From Cytophagales bacterium (GTDB taxonomy: Bacteria > Bacteroidota > Bacteroidia > Cytophagales > Thermoflexibacteraceae): a stretch of 64,000 nt of DNA. Within the stretch, counting starts at the first letter, position 1. The number at the start of each line of letters is the position of its first letter. Position numbers and translations under genes: made by a program. The notes under the pieces are model-generated. The model saw only the letters and a list, made by a program, of their open reading frames with translations. It was not told the DNA's origin and searched no databases. Shown piece after piece: positions 16,389 to 25,887 of this stretch. The stretch lies in the NCBI GenBank assembly GCA_013299115.1, contig JAAFKA010000022.1:1-64000 (forward strand). Reading direction: 5' to 3'.

Positions 16389-18245
16389 ATGTTTGCACTT
16401 ACCACCACTTATTCTCGTTTTTATAGCCAATTATTTTTTTGTTGCTTATTCTCTTTGCTTACCTTTTTTGCTTATGGGCAGAAAGATGTGGTAGATGAAA
16501 CAGGCAAAAAAATGACTGTCGATGATTTTTTGGCTGCCTCTGAAAAGAAAAAACAAGCAGGAGATTACAAAGAGGCTTCGCGTTTTATGAACGAAGCAGC
16601 CACTTGGCATTGGGAAAGAAAAGAATATGAAAAAGCAGTTCAGTATTTTGAACAGTCTATCAAATTGAACGAAGTCATTGATAATCAGCAAGGTATCATT
16701 GGTATCAAAAACAATTTGGGCATGATTCACGCAGACCTCCGCCAATACGAAAAAGCCTACCAATATTTTGCTTTGGTCTTGGAGGAACGAAAAAAAGCAA
16801 AAGAGCCTGTAAGTATCATTGCCTCACTTATCAATATTTCGGTCATTACCAACAACTTGCAACGCTATGACCAATCTATTGCCTATATTCAAGAATCTCT
16901 AAATTTGGCTATCCAAATGAAAGACATAGAGCAGATGCGGAGTTGCTATGGTATGTTGGCAGAAACCTATGAAAAAAAAGGCGACCCTGTCAATACACTA
17001 AAATATTTTAATCTCTACCGCACCTTTCACGAGGAGTCGCAACGGACAAAATTGGAAAAAGTACAGATGACGGCACAAGAAGCAGAACTTCACGCCAAAT
17101 TATTAGAATTAGAAAATCGCAACAAAGCATTGTCTTTAAATCAAAAAGATGCTGTCATTGGTGAGCAAGAAAAAGAATTGGCAGGCCTAACAGCCGAACA
17201 ACAAACTTTGCTTGCGACCATGAGCAAAAAAGATATGCTACTGCTGATGGCAAACAATGAACTGAAAGTCAAGGAGTTGCAATTTAAAGAACAAGAAGCA
17301 AGAGAGGAGTTAGAAGATGTACGCCAATTTTGGCTGATTGCTGTTTTGGTTATCTGTTTGGTGGCAACAGTGCTTATTGTTGTTATTTTGGCACGCAGCA
17401 ATGCAGAAAAAAGAAAGACCAATTGGCTACTAACCCAACAAAAACACCAGCTACAAGAGCAAACTGAAGCCCTGCACCTCCAAGCCGAAGAACTGCAAAC
17501 ACAAGCCGAATCTATTTTGGCAAAAAATGATAAATTAGACAAACTCAATTCAGTAAAGGACAAAATGCTCTCTATCATAGCCCATGATGTGCGTAGCCCA
17601 TTGAGTATGATAGCTGGTTTTTTAGACCTTTTTGAAAGTGGAGATTTGAACAAAGCGGAGCAGCAAGAATTGTCCTCTCAACTCAAAGTTTCTACCCTCC
17701 ACACCCTCGATATGCTCGAAGACCTGCTCAACTGGGCAAGGTCGCAAATGGGAGGTATCAAAACGCAACCAACCTTGTTTAACTTGACCGAATTGGCACA
17801 AGAAAAAACTAACTTTTTGGGCGAATTGGCACAAAAGAAACAAGTAGAAATTATTAATTCTTTAGACAAAGAATATTTGGTTTGGGCAGACAAAAATCAA
17901 ATCAGCATTGTATTCCAAAATCTGTTGAGCAATGCCATTAAGTTTACCAATCCGCAAGGTTATGTTACGATTTTGCTACTCGACGAGCCAACCAATTACT
18001 TTACTGTGCAGGTGAGTGATACAGGTGTGGGCATAGGTGCAGACAAAATAGACCAACTTTTTAAGACCGACAGCCACTTTACAACCAAAGGAACTGCCAA
18101 CGAAAAAGGTACAGGCTTGGGTTTGTTGCTTTGCAAAGAATTTATAGAAAAAAATGGAGGAAAAATTGGAGTAACAAGCAAAAGAGGAGAAGGTACCACG
18201 TTTGGTTTCACATTGCCGAAAGGAGAAACAGTAACTACAATATAA
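16389..18245 (+). CDS. TPR-containing membrane sensor histidine kinase
   Basis: The 618-residue protein has an N-terminal signal sequence (residues 1-30), tetratricopeptide repeats over about 45-220 (for example KEYEKAVQYFEQSIKLNEV), a coiled coil, one membrane segment at about 318-340 (FWLIAVLVICLVATVLIVVI) and a second coil. The HisKA box IIAHDVRSPL has its phospho-acceptor His near residue 398. The HATPase domain shows FQNLLSNAIKFT, VSDTGVGIG and GTGLGLLLCKEF. The TPR domain is therefore periplasmic and the kinase cytoplasmic. No response regulator is adjacent, so the partner is encoded elsewhere. A hairpin begins about 34 bp after the stop. Confidence 0.92.
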   Translation: MFALTTTYSRFYSQLFFCCLFSLLTFFAYGQKDVVDETGKKMTVDDFLAASEKKKQAGDYKEASRFMNEAATWHWERKEYEKAVQYFEQSIKLNEVIDNQQGIIGIKNNLGMIHADLRQYEKAYQYFALVLEERKKAKEPVSIIASLINISVITNNLQRYDQSIAYIQESLNLAIQMKDIEQMRSCYGMLAETYEKKGDPVNTLKYFNLYRTFHEESQRTKLEKVQMTAQEAELHAKLLELENRNKALSLNQKDAVIGEQEKELAGLTAEQQTLLATMSKKDMLLLMANNELKVKELQFKEQEAREELEDVRQFWLIAVLVICLVATVLIVVILARSNAEKRKTNWLLTQQKHQLQEQTEALHLQAEELQTQAESILAKNDKLDKLNSVKDKMLSIIAHDVRSPLSMIAGFLDLFESGDLNKAEQQELSSQLKVSTLHTLDMLEDLLNWARSQMGGIKTQPTLFNLTELAQEKTNFLGELAQKKQVEIINSLDKEYLVWADKNQISIVFQNLLSNAIKFTNPQGYVTILLLDEPTNYFTVQVSDTGVGIGADKIDQLFKTDSHFTTKGTANEKGTGLGLLLCKEFIEKNGGKIGVTSKRGEGTTFGFTLPKGETVTTI

Positions 18246-18278
18246 AAAAGGTTGTCCGACAATTTTCGTGAAAACGTA

Positions 18279-18302
18279 GAGGCTGTCCGAAAAGACAGCC
18301 TC
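18279..18302. terminator. Hairpin after the histidine kinase, also an IS-end sequence
   Basis: gaggctgtccgaaaagacagcctc forms a 9-bp stem with a 6-nt loop. Its left part is identical to the first 16 bases of the MITE at 891-999. It probably derives from an insertion-sequence end and may now terminate the kinase transcript. Confidence 0.6.
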
Positions 18303-18500
18303 ATTAGTCATTAAATTTTTCAGGTTTACCCTTCTGTAGTTGTTGTTTAGCAACAATTTCCAGTTTATAGCCTTCTCTAAGTCGTTTTTGAAGTACAAAA
18401 AATAAAAAACAAGGTTTTTGGCTCCTTTCGCCACCATTTTTCTCAAATTTTGACAGGAAATAAGGCGAAATGTTTGCCCGATTCTTGTTTAAAGATTACT
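18303..18500 (-). pseudogene. 3' fragment of a gene beside an IS end, possibly a transposase tail
   Basis: The minus strand reads ISPYFLSKFEKNGGERSQ and then FVLQKRLREGYKLEIVAKQQ to a stop at 18304-18306, with no start codon inside the region. The fragment ends directly at the IS-type hairpin 18279-18302, as transposase genes do, but I cannot assign it to an IS family from the residues alone. Confidence 0.45.
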
Positions 18501-18541
18501 TTTGCCATTAAATAAAGTGCTTTTCCTTACAATTTATTTTC

Positions 18542-18695
18542 TAAGTCCGTTAGGACTTCAACCTTGGTAGAAAGTAGCAATCACGCCCAGCCAAAAAACT
18601 CCGTAGGAGTTTAACTAACTTCAAAAGTTAAACTCCTACGGAGTTTCTTGGCTGAGGTGTGCAGTTTCTACCAAGGTTACAGTCCTAACGGACTG
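18542..18695. repeat. 154-bp nested palindrome
   Basis: Three inverted pairs are nested: agtccgttaggact at each outer edge (itself self-complementary), then aaccttggtagaaa with tttctaccaaggtt, then aaactccgtaggagtttaac with its complement around the centre at about 18620. The region just before it, together with the outer arm, recurs at about 25775-25822. It lies in a long gene-free stretch full of remnants. Confidence 0.85.
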
Positions 18696-18718
18696 GAAAA
18701 AATAACCATCAGCAAAAA

Positions 18719-18751
18719 ACACCCAAAGGATTTTTAAAACTCTTCGGGTGT
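18719..18751 (-). terminator. Terminator-like hairpin (acacccgaag class)
   Basis: On the minus strand an acacccgaaga/tcctttgggtgt stem is followed by TTTTTTG. It is the same design as the clpB terminator at 22743-22776 and lies downstream of the ParE operon and the remnant at 18734-18952. Confidence 0.65.
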
Positions 18752-18952
18752 AAACCTACAAAACTCCTTTTCCAATTTCTCTTTCCAGCTTTGGGCAGCT
18801 TTGGTTAGGGTTTTGCCTGCCAAGAGAGCAAAAGTAGTTTGTTGGAGGGATTGGATTTGCTGTTTCTCTTTTTTGCCAAACCAACCACTTAGAAAACCTT
18901 TGGGAATGGTTTTGGATATTTCTTTGCAATGCTGTAATGGCAGTTGCTAAGA
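18734..18952 (-). pseudogene. 3' remnant of an unidentified gene
   Basis: An open minus-strand stretch without a start codon encodes TIPKGFLSGWFGKKEKQQ, then TFALLAGKTLTKAAQSW and KEKLEKEF before the stop at 18734. An in-frame stop closes it at the 5' end. The last third is repeated almost unchanged at 19605-19681, on the other side of the toxin-antitoxin pair. The family is unknown. Confidence 0.5.
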
Positions 18953-18979
18953 GAGTGCTTTTTTCTTTGAGAAAATAAA

Positions 18980-19276
18980 TCAAAATATACTTTTATCTGT
19001 ACTTTGCCTGACATCAAAAAAGTCAAGTAAAATAACATTCGGCTCTGCAACTTTGTAGAATAAAGTTATTTGCTTGCTTATCAATAACTTACGAACAGTT
19101 TTTTCTTTTTCTGAGGCAGTGCCAATAAAAGGTTGGGTTTCAAGCAAGCTAACTTTATGCAACGCTGTTTCTACAAATTTCTCAGCCACTGTATCAGACC
19201 AATTTGTTTTCAGGTAACTAACAATTTGCTGCAAATCCTCTCTGGCATTATCTGTCCAAACTATTGTGTAAGCCAT
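18980..19276 (-). CDS. ParE/RelE-superfamily toxin
   Basis: The 98-residue protein starts with YTIVWTDNAREDLQQIVSYL and continues with WSDTVAEKFVETALHKVSLL and KLLISKQITLFYKV, the usual order of ParE-type toxins (an N-terminal helical pair, then the sheet with the conserved Arg-Lys positions). Such toxins act on gyrase (ParE) or on ribosome-bound mRNA (RelE), and the sequence favours ParE. Its start overlaps the antitoxin gene by 16 bp, which indicates translational coupling. Confidence 0.85.
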   Translation of the reverse strand: MAYTIVWTDNAREDLQQIVSYLKTNWSDTVAEKFVETALHKVSLLETQPFIGTASEKEKTVRKLLISKQITLFYKVAEPNVILLDFFDVRQSTDKSIF

Positions 19277-19515
19277 TGCTGAATTTCGTGTTTTACGTTG
19301 TCGTGGGTGTGTAAGCTGGCAAGATTTTCACTTTGTTGTAAAGACTGTTGCAGTCTTTGCTGTTGTGGCAAAGTCAAGTCGTCAAGAATATCAGTTGCTT
19401 GCTCACGTTGAAAACTACTAACCAATTTATACAAAGTTTCTAACACTTGTATATCATTGAGGTTGTCTATCAACTGATGAAAATTATTTTTGAGTACAAC
19501 AAGGTCTGTTTGCAT
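19261..19515 (-). CDS. Antitoxin of the ParE-type pair
   Basis: An 84-residue protein from ATG at 19515 (MQTDLVV). A longer frame from 19575 is less likely because its extra 20 residues are basic and low in complexity. The C-terminal half is rich in Gln and Glu with helices (LPQQQRLQQSLQQSENL), as in antitoxins that wrap around ParE. No clear DNA-binding motif is visible. It precedes and overlaps the toxin gene. Confidence 0.75.
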   Translation of the reverse strand: MQTDLVVLKNNFHQLIDNLNDIQVLETLYKLVSSFQREQATDILDDLTLPQQQRLQQSLQQSENLASLHTHDNVKHEIQQWLTQ

Positions 19516-19604
19516 AAATTTTAGGCTATTGTTTAACAAACTTACAAATTTATTTCTCCTTTTCCAACACCGCAACCGTATTTTGCAATGCTTATGTCCC
19601 TCAA

Positions 19605-19681
19605 AACTCCTTTTCCAATTTCTCTTTCCAGTTTTGGGCAGCTTTGGTTAGGGTTTTGCCTGCCAAGAGGGCAAAAGTATA
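19605..19681 (-). repeat. Second copy of the 77-bp gene end found at 18761-18837
   Basis: aaaactccttttccaatttc and the next 57 bases match the end of the remnant at 18734-18952 with only a few changes, and encode ALLAGKTLTKAAQNWKEK to a stop. The two copies are direct repeats that flank the toxin-antitoxin pair. Confidence 0.8.
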
Positions 19682-19720
19682 AATTTTGAATTTAGGAAGT
19701 CATATTTCTTTTCTCCTCTT

Positions 19721-20425
19721 TTAATATCTCTTTTTGAGGTAATAAATTGCAACTTGACAATATTCCCGAAACACACCATCAGTTTTAGTTTCATAGATAG
19801 CAAGTTCTGCTTTTAAAACATCAAGTTTCTTTTTACTTTTAGATTTTATACTAATAGACATCACCACCGCTGCCCATTCATTTTTTCTGAAGTTTTTTAA
19901 AAGTCCAACATTCAAATTAAGAGTAGTTTTTAAGTCCTTATCAATGCTATCATCAAGGCAAGATATTACACCTGTTTCTGTAAAAATTAGTTGATTGATA
20001 ATATTTTCATTAGTTGGATTAACTGTAAGTAAAGTATTACCTCGTGGAGTTCCTTCACAAAAAGTTTCACTTTTTACAGCTTTACCATCTACTCCTTTAT
20101 CATAAATATACCCACTACAAACTCCTAAAAAATTCGCATACTCAATAGATAGTAATTTCCCTTTTATTGGGTCAATCTTACAATTTTGAGGATACCAATG
20201 CTCTATTCGTACTGCCTTTAATTTTCTCATACAATAGGCACAAATTCCTCCTTGCTCTCTATAAAGTGCATTTTCTATGATTTTTTTGGCTTTTTCACTC
20301 CCATTGAAAGAATAACTACCAAGTCCAGGGTATATTTTTTCATTTTCGCTAAGGTTTTTATCCTCCTTAAATTGCCTAAGAATAAGGGTTGCCTCGTTGT
20401 CTTTTTCTTTGTCTATAAATTTCAT
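19721..20425 (-). CDS. HNH endonuclease of a Septu-like module (PtuB-like), module 1
   Basis: The 234-residue protein contains CAYCMRKLKAVRIEHWYPQN near residue 62, the metal-binding Cys pair and the His of an HNH nuclease, followed by ANFLGVCSG. This arrangement is that of the TIGR02646-type HNH proteins that pair with ATPases in Septu and retron Ec78-type defence. It starts 4 bp after the ATPase stop, so the two are co-transcribed. The expected role is cleavage of DNA or another nucleic acid once the ATPase partner releases it. The protein at 52625-53413 has the same layout and a similar start (MKYIDK against MKFIDK). Confidence 0.82.
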   Translation of the reverse strand: MKFIDKEKDNEATLILRQFKEDKNLSENEKIYPGLGSYSFNGSEKAKKIIENALYREQGGICAYCMRKLKAVRIEHWYPQNCKIDPIKGKLLSIEYANFLGVCSGYIYDKGVDGKAVKSETFCEGTPRGNTLLTVNPTNENIINQLIFTETGVISCLDDSIDKDLKTTLNLNVGLLKNFRKNEWAAVVMSISIKSKSKKKLDVLKAELAIYETKTDGVFREYCQVAIYYLKKRY

Positions 20426-20429
20426 TGCT

Positions 20430-22649
20430 TTAACTTTTTAAGCTGAATAAAACTGTTTCTGCACGAAGGATATCAGGGTCTTCTTCAACTTGTGTTTTCA
20501 ACGAATTAAGCAATATTTCAGCTTTTTTTAACTGCTCTGTTTCTAAAAATACAAATAAATTGTCAAGTTGTTCTTGAATTTTATTGTTTCTTAGGTGCAT
20601 TAAACCAAATGCTTTTAATAATACAACACCTATTTCGTTGCCATATAATTTTAGATTGAGAGGTTGATAACTACCTCTTATCCAATAAACATTTGAAATA
20701 TCATTGGGAATGCCACTGACTACCAAAGGCGAATGTGTGGTAACTACCCAACGAATATTTGGAAAACGACTAACCAAAACTGATAAGATTTTTGTCTGCC
20801 AACTTGGGTGTAAATACGTGTCTATTTCGTCAATAAAAACGGTTGCAAAGTCATTAAAAAGTTCTTTTGTTTTGTTTTTTGTATCTTTTTCTAAGTTTTG
20901 AGTTTTATCTTTTTTATTCCCCCCAATAGGTAGTTCTATTTTTCCAATTACAGTCAATTTTCCCATAACCTTTGGTATAATAGTCAAATCATACACCCTT
21001 TTTACTAATTGTGCTACCCAACCAAAAACATTTTTATAACCTTGACTAATCAAATCTAAGGGAATTGGTGTAGTTTCACTGTCTATCAAAACCCGAACAC
21101 GGCTTTTCGGATTGTCCTCATTGATAAGGTCATAAAAAGTGATTTTCCTGCTCGTAACTTCCGAAATTATCTCAAAAACACTATCAATAATGGGTTGGTT
21201 TTGCATTGCTTCACCTTTTCTGTGTTTCACTGCATCACCTTTATACAAGTCAATTATCCAAGAATTTAAGGAATCTACCCAATCCGCAGGTTCATTATAA
21301 AGCAAATTTATTACATCTTTTGTGTGTGATTGCTTAATATCTTTGTGATTTGGTATCCATTCATTTAATTTTTCATTAGTTCCACCCTGCACTTGTGGAA
21401 ACCCCATTACTAAAGTTCTAAACTCATCTGCCTCAAAAACTCCAAAGCTATTGATAGTTGTGTCAAAACTTTCTTCTGAAATATCAACAGCTATATTTTT
21501 TTCATTGTGTTGCAATTTTATACGATTGATGTATGAAGTGTTATCATATTCATAAGTCAATTCAATTTTTCCTTGCATAGCATAACTTATTTTACTTAAC
21601 ATTGTGCCTTCCATTTGCAACAAATTTTGCAGACTTGGGTGCTGCAAATTCAATATTTTTGTTTCATTTGTTCCAACCAATGCCAACACAATAGCACGCA
21701 AAATAGTAGATTTTCCTGTACCATTTTCGCCTATCAAAATTGTAACTCTTTTACTTAAATCAAGTTCCAAATTTTCAAAATGACCAATATAAGTAAGTCG
21801 GAGATTTTTAAGAATTAAATGTTTCTCAACACCATATCTTCTAATTTTTCTGCCTTCTACTCTATTGTTTTGATAATCTAATATTTTTTCTAAATCAGTG
21901 TGAAAGGTGTTTTTGTCTAATTTGCCTATTTTATTATTACCAACACCTAACGAAATAGGTTGCATAGCTTCAGAAAAGCTAACTAACTTATCTATTTCTA
22001 CTTTATCTGTTTGTAAAAAATATTTTAAACTTGTGATGTAAACAGGTTCATTTTCTATTGGTGAAATTTGATATGATTTTTGCCAATGGTTAATCAGATT
22101 TCCATCTCTTTTGGTTTGTTTCATATTTAACACCTTAGCCAAACCATTTAAAAATTTAGCTTTATTTACTGCTTCCTCATCTGTTTTTAAACTTGAATTT
22201 GGTAATGCTGATAAATTTAAGGTAGTGCTACCATCTGTGGCTATGCTGAAATAAATATTAGGTGTTTTATTTATTACATCATTTCCATTCCAAAAAGAAA
22301 AAAACAAATTTTCACCATTACCAGTAAACCAATGCCCTGCTGATAGTTTACCCAATTTATCATTCTTACGAACTGTAAAAAAAAATGTATCAACCTTGAT
22401 AAGATATTCAGCATATAAAAAATTAAATAGAGTTTGATGAATTTCCTTCACAACCCGATAAGTTGATGCCTGCACATTGTTTGAAAAATATTGGATTGCT
22501 AACTCATATTGCTGGTCTGAAATCTGAAAGTTTGGATTATTTTGAACTATATAGCCCAAAGAATCAAGATAGTCTGCAAGAGTTTTGATGCTTACATTCA
22601 AATTTTTAGCTACTTGAAGTAGCCGCCACATTTTGGGTTCACTTTGCAT
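20430..22649 (-). CDS. AAA ATPase of a Septu-like module (PtuA-like) with IF2_N-like N-terminus, module 1
   Basis: The 739-residue protein carries an SMC/ABC-type ATPase: Walker A IGENGTGKST near residue 305, a variant signature SQGYKNVFGWV near 533 and Walker B VFIDEIDTYLHP near 601, followed by VVTTHSPLVVSG. The first 280 residues are an extension. Residues 8-57 (RLLQVAKNLNVSIKTLADYL, then PNFQISDQQYELAIQ) resemble the N-terminal domain of translation initiation factor IF2, which also occurs as an add-on in other proteins. Residues 60-270 match nothing I know. The ATPase presumably senses phage and licenses the adjacent HNH nuclease. The operon is transcribed from beyond 22650. Confidence 0.82.
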   Translation of the reverse strand: MQSEPKMWRLLQVAKNLNVSIKTLADYLDSLGYIVQNNPNFQISDQQYELAIQYFSNNVQASTYRVVKEIHQTLFNFLYAEYLIKVDTFFFTVRKNDKLGKLSAGHWFTGNGENLFFSFWNGNDVINKTPNIYFSIATDGSTTLNLSALPNSSLKTDEEAVNKAKFLNGLAKVLNMKQTKRDGNLINHWQKSYQISPIENEPVYITSLKYFLQTDKVEIDKLVSFSEAMQPISLGVGNNKIGKLDKNTFHTDLEKILDYQNNRVEGRKIRRYGVEKHLILKNLRLTYIGHFENLELDLSKRVTILIGENGTGKSTILRAIVLALVGTNETKILNLQHPSLQNLLQMEGTMLSKISYAMQGKIELTYEYDNTSYINRIKLQHNEKNIAVDISEESFDTTINSFGVFEADEFRTLVMGFPQVQGGTNEKLNEWIPNHKDIKQSHTKDVINLLYNEPADWVDSLNSWIIDLYKGDAVKHRKGEAMQNQPIIDSVFEIISEVTSRKITFYDLINEDNPKSRVRVLIDSETTPIPLDLISQGYKNVFGWVAQLVKRVYDLTIIPKVMGKLTVIGKIELPIGGNKKDKTQNLEKDTKNKTKELFNDFATVFIDEIDTYLHPSWQTKILSVLVSRFPNIRWVVTTHSPLVVSGIPNDISNVYWIRGSYQPLNLKLYGNEIGVVLLKAFGLMHLRNNKIQEQLDNLFVFLETEQLKKAEILLNSLKTQVEEDPDILRAETVLFSLKS

Positions 22650-22742
22650 AATCAGATTATATTTTTTTGCAATTTACAAAAAAAATATTTTTGAATACTT
22701 TATTCATTGTAAAATATATTTTGTAATAAATTACAACAAAAA

Positions 22743-22776
22743 ACACCCGAAGGATTTTTAAAAACCCTTCGGGTGT
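22743..22776 (-). terminator. Rho-independent terminator of clpB
   Basis: On the minus strand acacccgaaggg and tccttcgggtgt form a stem around an A/T loop, then TTTTTTG. It begins 6 bp after the clpB stop codon. Confidence 0.85.
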
Positions 22777-22781
22777 GTGGC

Positions 22782-25400
22782 TTACAAATCCAACTGTTGA
22801 TTTACAAAAACAATCTCCTCATTTTCGTCAAGCACAATACCCACAGGACTATCTTTGTTGATTTTGCCCGATAAGATTTGCTTAGACAATTCATTCATCA
22901 GGTGTTTTTGCATCATCCGTTTCAGAGGTCTTGCCCCAAACTGCACATCATAGCCCATTTCGGCTAATTTGTCCAGCACATCAGGCGTAGCATCTATCAA
23001 AATTTCGTTTTGCACCTCCAACTGTTTTTTCAACTGCTCAAATTGGATTTTCACAATCTTACGCATTTGCTTTTTGCCCAAAGGTTCAAACATCACAATT
23101 TCGTCTATGCGGTTCAAAAATTCTGGTCTTACCACAGATTTTAACAGACTGAAAACCAACGTCTTAGCCTCATCGCCTAATTGGGCAAGGGTTTTATGCC
23201 CTTGTTCGGCTTCGTTAAATTTTTGCATTATCAAATCCGAACCCAAGTTAGAAGTCATGATGATAATGGTATTTTTGAAATTCGCCACCCTGCCCTTGTT
23301 GTCCGTTAGTCTGCCCTCGTCAAGCACCTGCAAGAGAATGTTAAACGTATCGGGGTGTGCTTTTTCAATCTCGTCGAGCAAGACCACGCTGTATGGTTTT
23401 CGACGAACTGCCTCCGTTAATTGCCCACCTTCGTCATAACCCACATACCCAGGCGGTGCCCCAATCAACCGACTAACGGCGTGCCTTTCCTGAAACTCCG
23501 ACATATCTATCCGCACCAGTGCATTGTCGTCATTGAACAGAAACTCTGCCAATGCCTTAGCCAATTCGGTTTTTCCTACGCCTGTTGTGCCTAAGAAAAT
23601 GAAACTGCCAATAGGTTTTTTCGGGTCTTGCAAGCCTGCACGACTTCTACGCACTGCATCGGCAATGGCTATGATTGCCTCCTCTTGCCCTGCCACTCTT
23701 TTGCCCAATTCTGCCTCCAAATGCAACAACTTTTCTTTTTCCGATTGCAACATTTTGGAAACAGGAATACCTGTCCATCGTGCCACGACTTCGGCTATGT
23801 TTTCGGCTGTTACCACTTCTTTCAAAATAGAATTTTCGCCCGCCACCTCTGCAAATTGCTTTTGAAAAGCTGCCAATTTTTGTTGCGTTTCTATCAGTGT
23901 GCCATACCTAATTTCGGCAACTTTGCCATAATCTCCCTCTCTTTCTGCCTTTTCTGCCTGCATTTTCAGGTTTTCTATTTCGGCTTTTGCTTGCTGAACC
24001 TGCGTGATTACGTCTTTTTCTTGTTGCCATTTTGCCTTTTTGCTATCCCTCACACCGTATAAATCAGCCAATTCTCTGGACAAAATATTTTCTTTTTCCA
24101 CATCATTTTCTCGCCGAATTGCCTCACGTTCAATCTCCAACTGCATAATTTTGCGTTGAATTTCGTCCAATTCTTCGGGCAAACTATCAATTTCAATCCG
24201 CAATTTGGCTGCTGCTTCGTCCATCAAATCTATTGCCTTGTCGGGCAGATAACGGTCAGAAATATAGCGGTGCGACAGCGTAACGGCAGCAATCAAGGCA
24301 TCATCTTTTATCTGTATGCCGTGGTGCAACTCGTATTTTTCCTTAATCCCTCGCAAGATAGAAATTGCATCTTCGGGACTTGGCTCATCTACTGTAATTG
24401 CCTGAAAACGTCTTTCTAATGCTTTGTCTTTTTCTATGTATTTTTGGTATTCTTTCAAAGTTGTAGCCCCTATTGCGTGCAATTCGCCACGTGCCAAGGC
24501 AGGTTTTAGCAAATTGGCTGCGTCCATAGCACTTTCGCCACCCGAACCCGCACCAATTAAGGTGTGAATTTCGTCTATAAACAACACAATTTGCCCCTCC
24601 GAGTCCACCACTTCCTTGATAACAGCCTTTAATCTTTCCTCAAATTCACCTTTATATTTTGCCCCTGCCACCAACAGCCCCATATCTAAGGCAAACAGGG
24701 TTACGCCACGCAAATTTTCAGGCACATCACCCTCAATAATTCGCTGTGCCAATCCCTCCACAATGGCGGTTTTACCAACTCCAGGCTGTCCAATCAGCAT
24801 AGGGTTATTTTTAGTTCGGCGTGTCAAAATTTGCAATACTCTGCGAATTTCCTCATCACGACCAATTACAGGGTCAATTTTGCCTTTGCGAGCCAAATCA
24901 TTCAAGTTTTTTGCATAACGGTCAAGAGAACGGTATTTGTCCTCTGCGGTTTGGTCTTTCACTGTTTCGCCTTTTCGCAATTCTTTGATGGTGGCAGTCA
25001 ATATTTTTTCTGTAAAACCTGCATCTTTTAGCAAAGTTGTAACCTTGTCTTTGCCCGCCAACAAACCCAACAAAATGTGTTCTATGGTTACAAATTCGTC
25101 TTTGAAAGTCTGCAAAAACTGTTCGGCTTTGTTCAGGGCAGCGTGGGCATCGTTAGACAAATAAGGCGAAGTACCCGAAGATTTTGGGTAAGTATTCACA
25201 AATTCGTCTATTTTTTGGTTTACCAAGTTCAAATTTGCCCCTGCTTTTTTGAAAATATAGCTCGTGATGTTTTCGTCAGCCGTCAATACGCCTTTCAACA
25301 AATGCCCTGTTTCTACTATTTGTTGCTGCCTTGCAGTTGCCAAACTCGTTGCGGTTTGCACTGCCTCTTGTGCCTTGATGGTGTAGTTATCGAAGTTCAT
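22782..25400 (-). CDS. clpB: ATP-dependent disaggregase ClpB
   Basis: The 872-residue length and order are those of ClpB: N-terminal double-helix repeat, first AAA module with GQPGVGKTA near residue 206 and [13 protein letters not shown], the middle coiled-coil domain at about 400-530, and a second AAA module with [12 protein letters not shown] near 610 and [11 protein letters not shown], ending in a small C-domain. ClpB works with DnaK to extract proteins from aggregates after heat stress. The coiled-coil M domain separates it from ClpA and ClpC. It has its own terminator. The 487 bp beyond its start contain no gene. Confidence 0.97.
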   Translation of the reverse strand: MNFDNYTIKAQEAVQTATSLATARQQQIVETGHLLKGVLTADENITSYIFKKAGANLNLVNQKIDEFVNTYPKSSGTSPYLSNDAHAALNKAEQFLQTFKDEFVTIEHILLGLLAGKDKVTTLLKDAGFTEKILTATIKELRKGETVKDQTAEDKYRSLDRYAKNLNDLARKGKIDPVIGRDEEIRRVLQILTRRTKNNPMLIGQPGVGKTAIVEGLAQRIIEGDVPENLRGVTLFALDMGLLVAGAKYKGEFEERLKAVIKEVVDSEGQIVLFIDEIHTLIGAGSGGESAMDAANLLKPALARGELHAIGATTLKEYQKYIEKDKALERRFQAITVDEPSPEDAISILRGIKEKYELHHGIQIKDDALIAAVTLSHRYISDRYLPDKAIDLMDEAAAKLRIEIDSLPEELDEIQRKIMQLEIEREAIRRENDVEKENILSRELADLYGVRDSKKAKWQQEKDVITQVQQAKAEIENLKMQAEKAEREGDYGKVAEIRYGTLIETQQKLAAFQKQFAEVAGENSILKEVVTAENIAEVVARWTGIPVSKMLQSEKEKLLHLEAELGKRVAGQEEAIIAIADAVRRSRAGLQDPKKPIGSFIFLGTTGVGKTELAKALAEFLFNDDNALVRIDMSEFQERHAVSRLIGAPPGYVGYDEGGQLTEAVRRKPYSVVLLDEIEKAHPDTFNILLQVLDEGRLTDNKGRVANFKNTIIIMTSNLGSDLIMQKFNEAEQGHKTLAQLGDEAKTLVFSLLKSVVRPEFLNRIDEIVMFEPLGKKQMRKIVKIQFEQLKKQLEVQNEILIDATPDVLDKLAEMGYDVQFGARPLKRMMQKHLMNELSKQILSGKINKDSPVGIVLDENEEIVFVNQQLDL

Positions 25401-25648
25401 GGTTTTTTCAGTTTTCAGTTATCAGTAAACTGTTTCGCAAACCTTAAACCATTGCCTTCTTTCTGTCATTTTGGCGTTTTTTGGTGAGGTTTTGAGGGGG
25501 AAACGGAAATTTTGGCAGGTTGAAACTTACAATAAAAGCTAATTTTTCAACAATTTAAATCCGTCTACTTCATACTTAATTATTTGTGTGTTTATTGCGG
25601 TAATTCTTCATTAAAATTTGCTGGCACACTAAAAGTGCCTTTTGCTAA

Positions 25649-25764
25649 GAAGTTATTACGATTTGTACCGTACCCTTTGGCGGGGGGTGCCTCCAACTGC
25701 AAAGTCAATTAGCTGAAAATCAACAAGTTAATTTTCTATACAAAAATTATCGTAATAACCTTTA
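25649..25764. repeat. Dispersed repeat (ggttatnacgattt class), copy 2
   Basis: gttattacgatttgtaccgt at the left and caaaaattatcgtaataacc at the right are inverted ends. The interior matches 16235-16333 apart from about 15 extra bases (ggcggggggtgcctcc region). Confidence 0.8.
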
Positions 25765-25774
25765 ATGATAGATA

Positions 25775-25822
25775 GATAAAGTGCCTTTTCTTAACATTCA
25801 TTTTCTAAGTCCGTTAGGACTT
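25775..25822. repeat. Copy of the left flank and outer arm of the 154-bp palindrome
   Basis: ataaagtgccttttcttaac followed by attttctaagtccgttagga and ctt matches 18513-18558 with few differences, so that flank is itself a dispersed repeat. Confidence 0.7.
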
Positions 25823-25834
25823 TAAAACAAAAAC

Positions 25835-25863
25835 ACTTTCCAAGTTTCAAAAACTTGGAAAGT
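25835..25863 (-). terminator. sucA terminator
   Basis: actttccaagtt and aacttggaaagt pair around 5 nt. On the minus strand GTTTTTGTTTT follows. It lies 25 bp past the sucA stop. Confidence 0.75.
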
Positions 25864-25887
25864 ATCACAAAATTCTCCTGCAATTTT

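Larger units (their letters stand above)
25401..25887. other. Repeat-rich gap between clpB and sucA
   Basis: It holds, in order, the clpB promoter region, a short hairpin (ggcacactaaaagtgcc, about 25622), copy 2 of the ggttatnacgattt repeat, a copy of the sequence preceding the 154-bp palindrome with its outer arm, and the sucA terminator. No coding region was seen. Confidence 0.6.

Noticed and set aside
16190-16426. 78-residue frame between rnc and the histidine kinase
   Set aside because: It runs through a dispersed palindromic repeat and has no family motif or ribosome-binding site.
18756-18983. 75-residue minus-strand frame
   Set aside because: A frame shadow of the better-supported gene remnant at 18734-18952.
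19261-19575. 104-residue version of the antitoxin
   Set aside because: The extra N-terminal residues read through a region shared with the duplicated gene end; the ATG at 19515 gives a normal antitoxin length.
22969-25487. Plus-strand open frames across clpB
   Set aside because: The clpB assignment on the other strand is unambiguous; these frames are antisense shadows.
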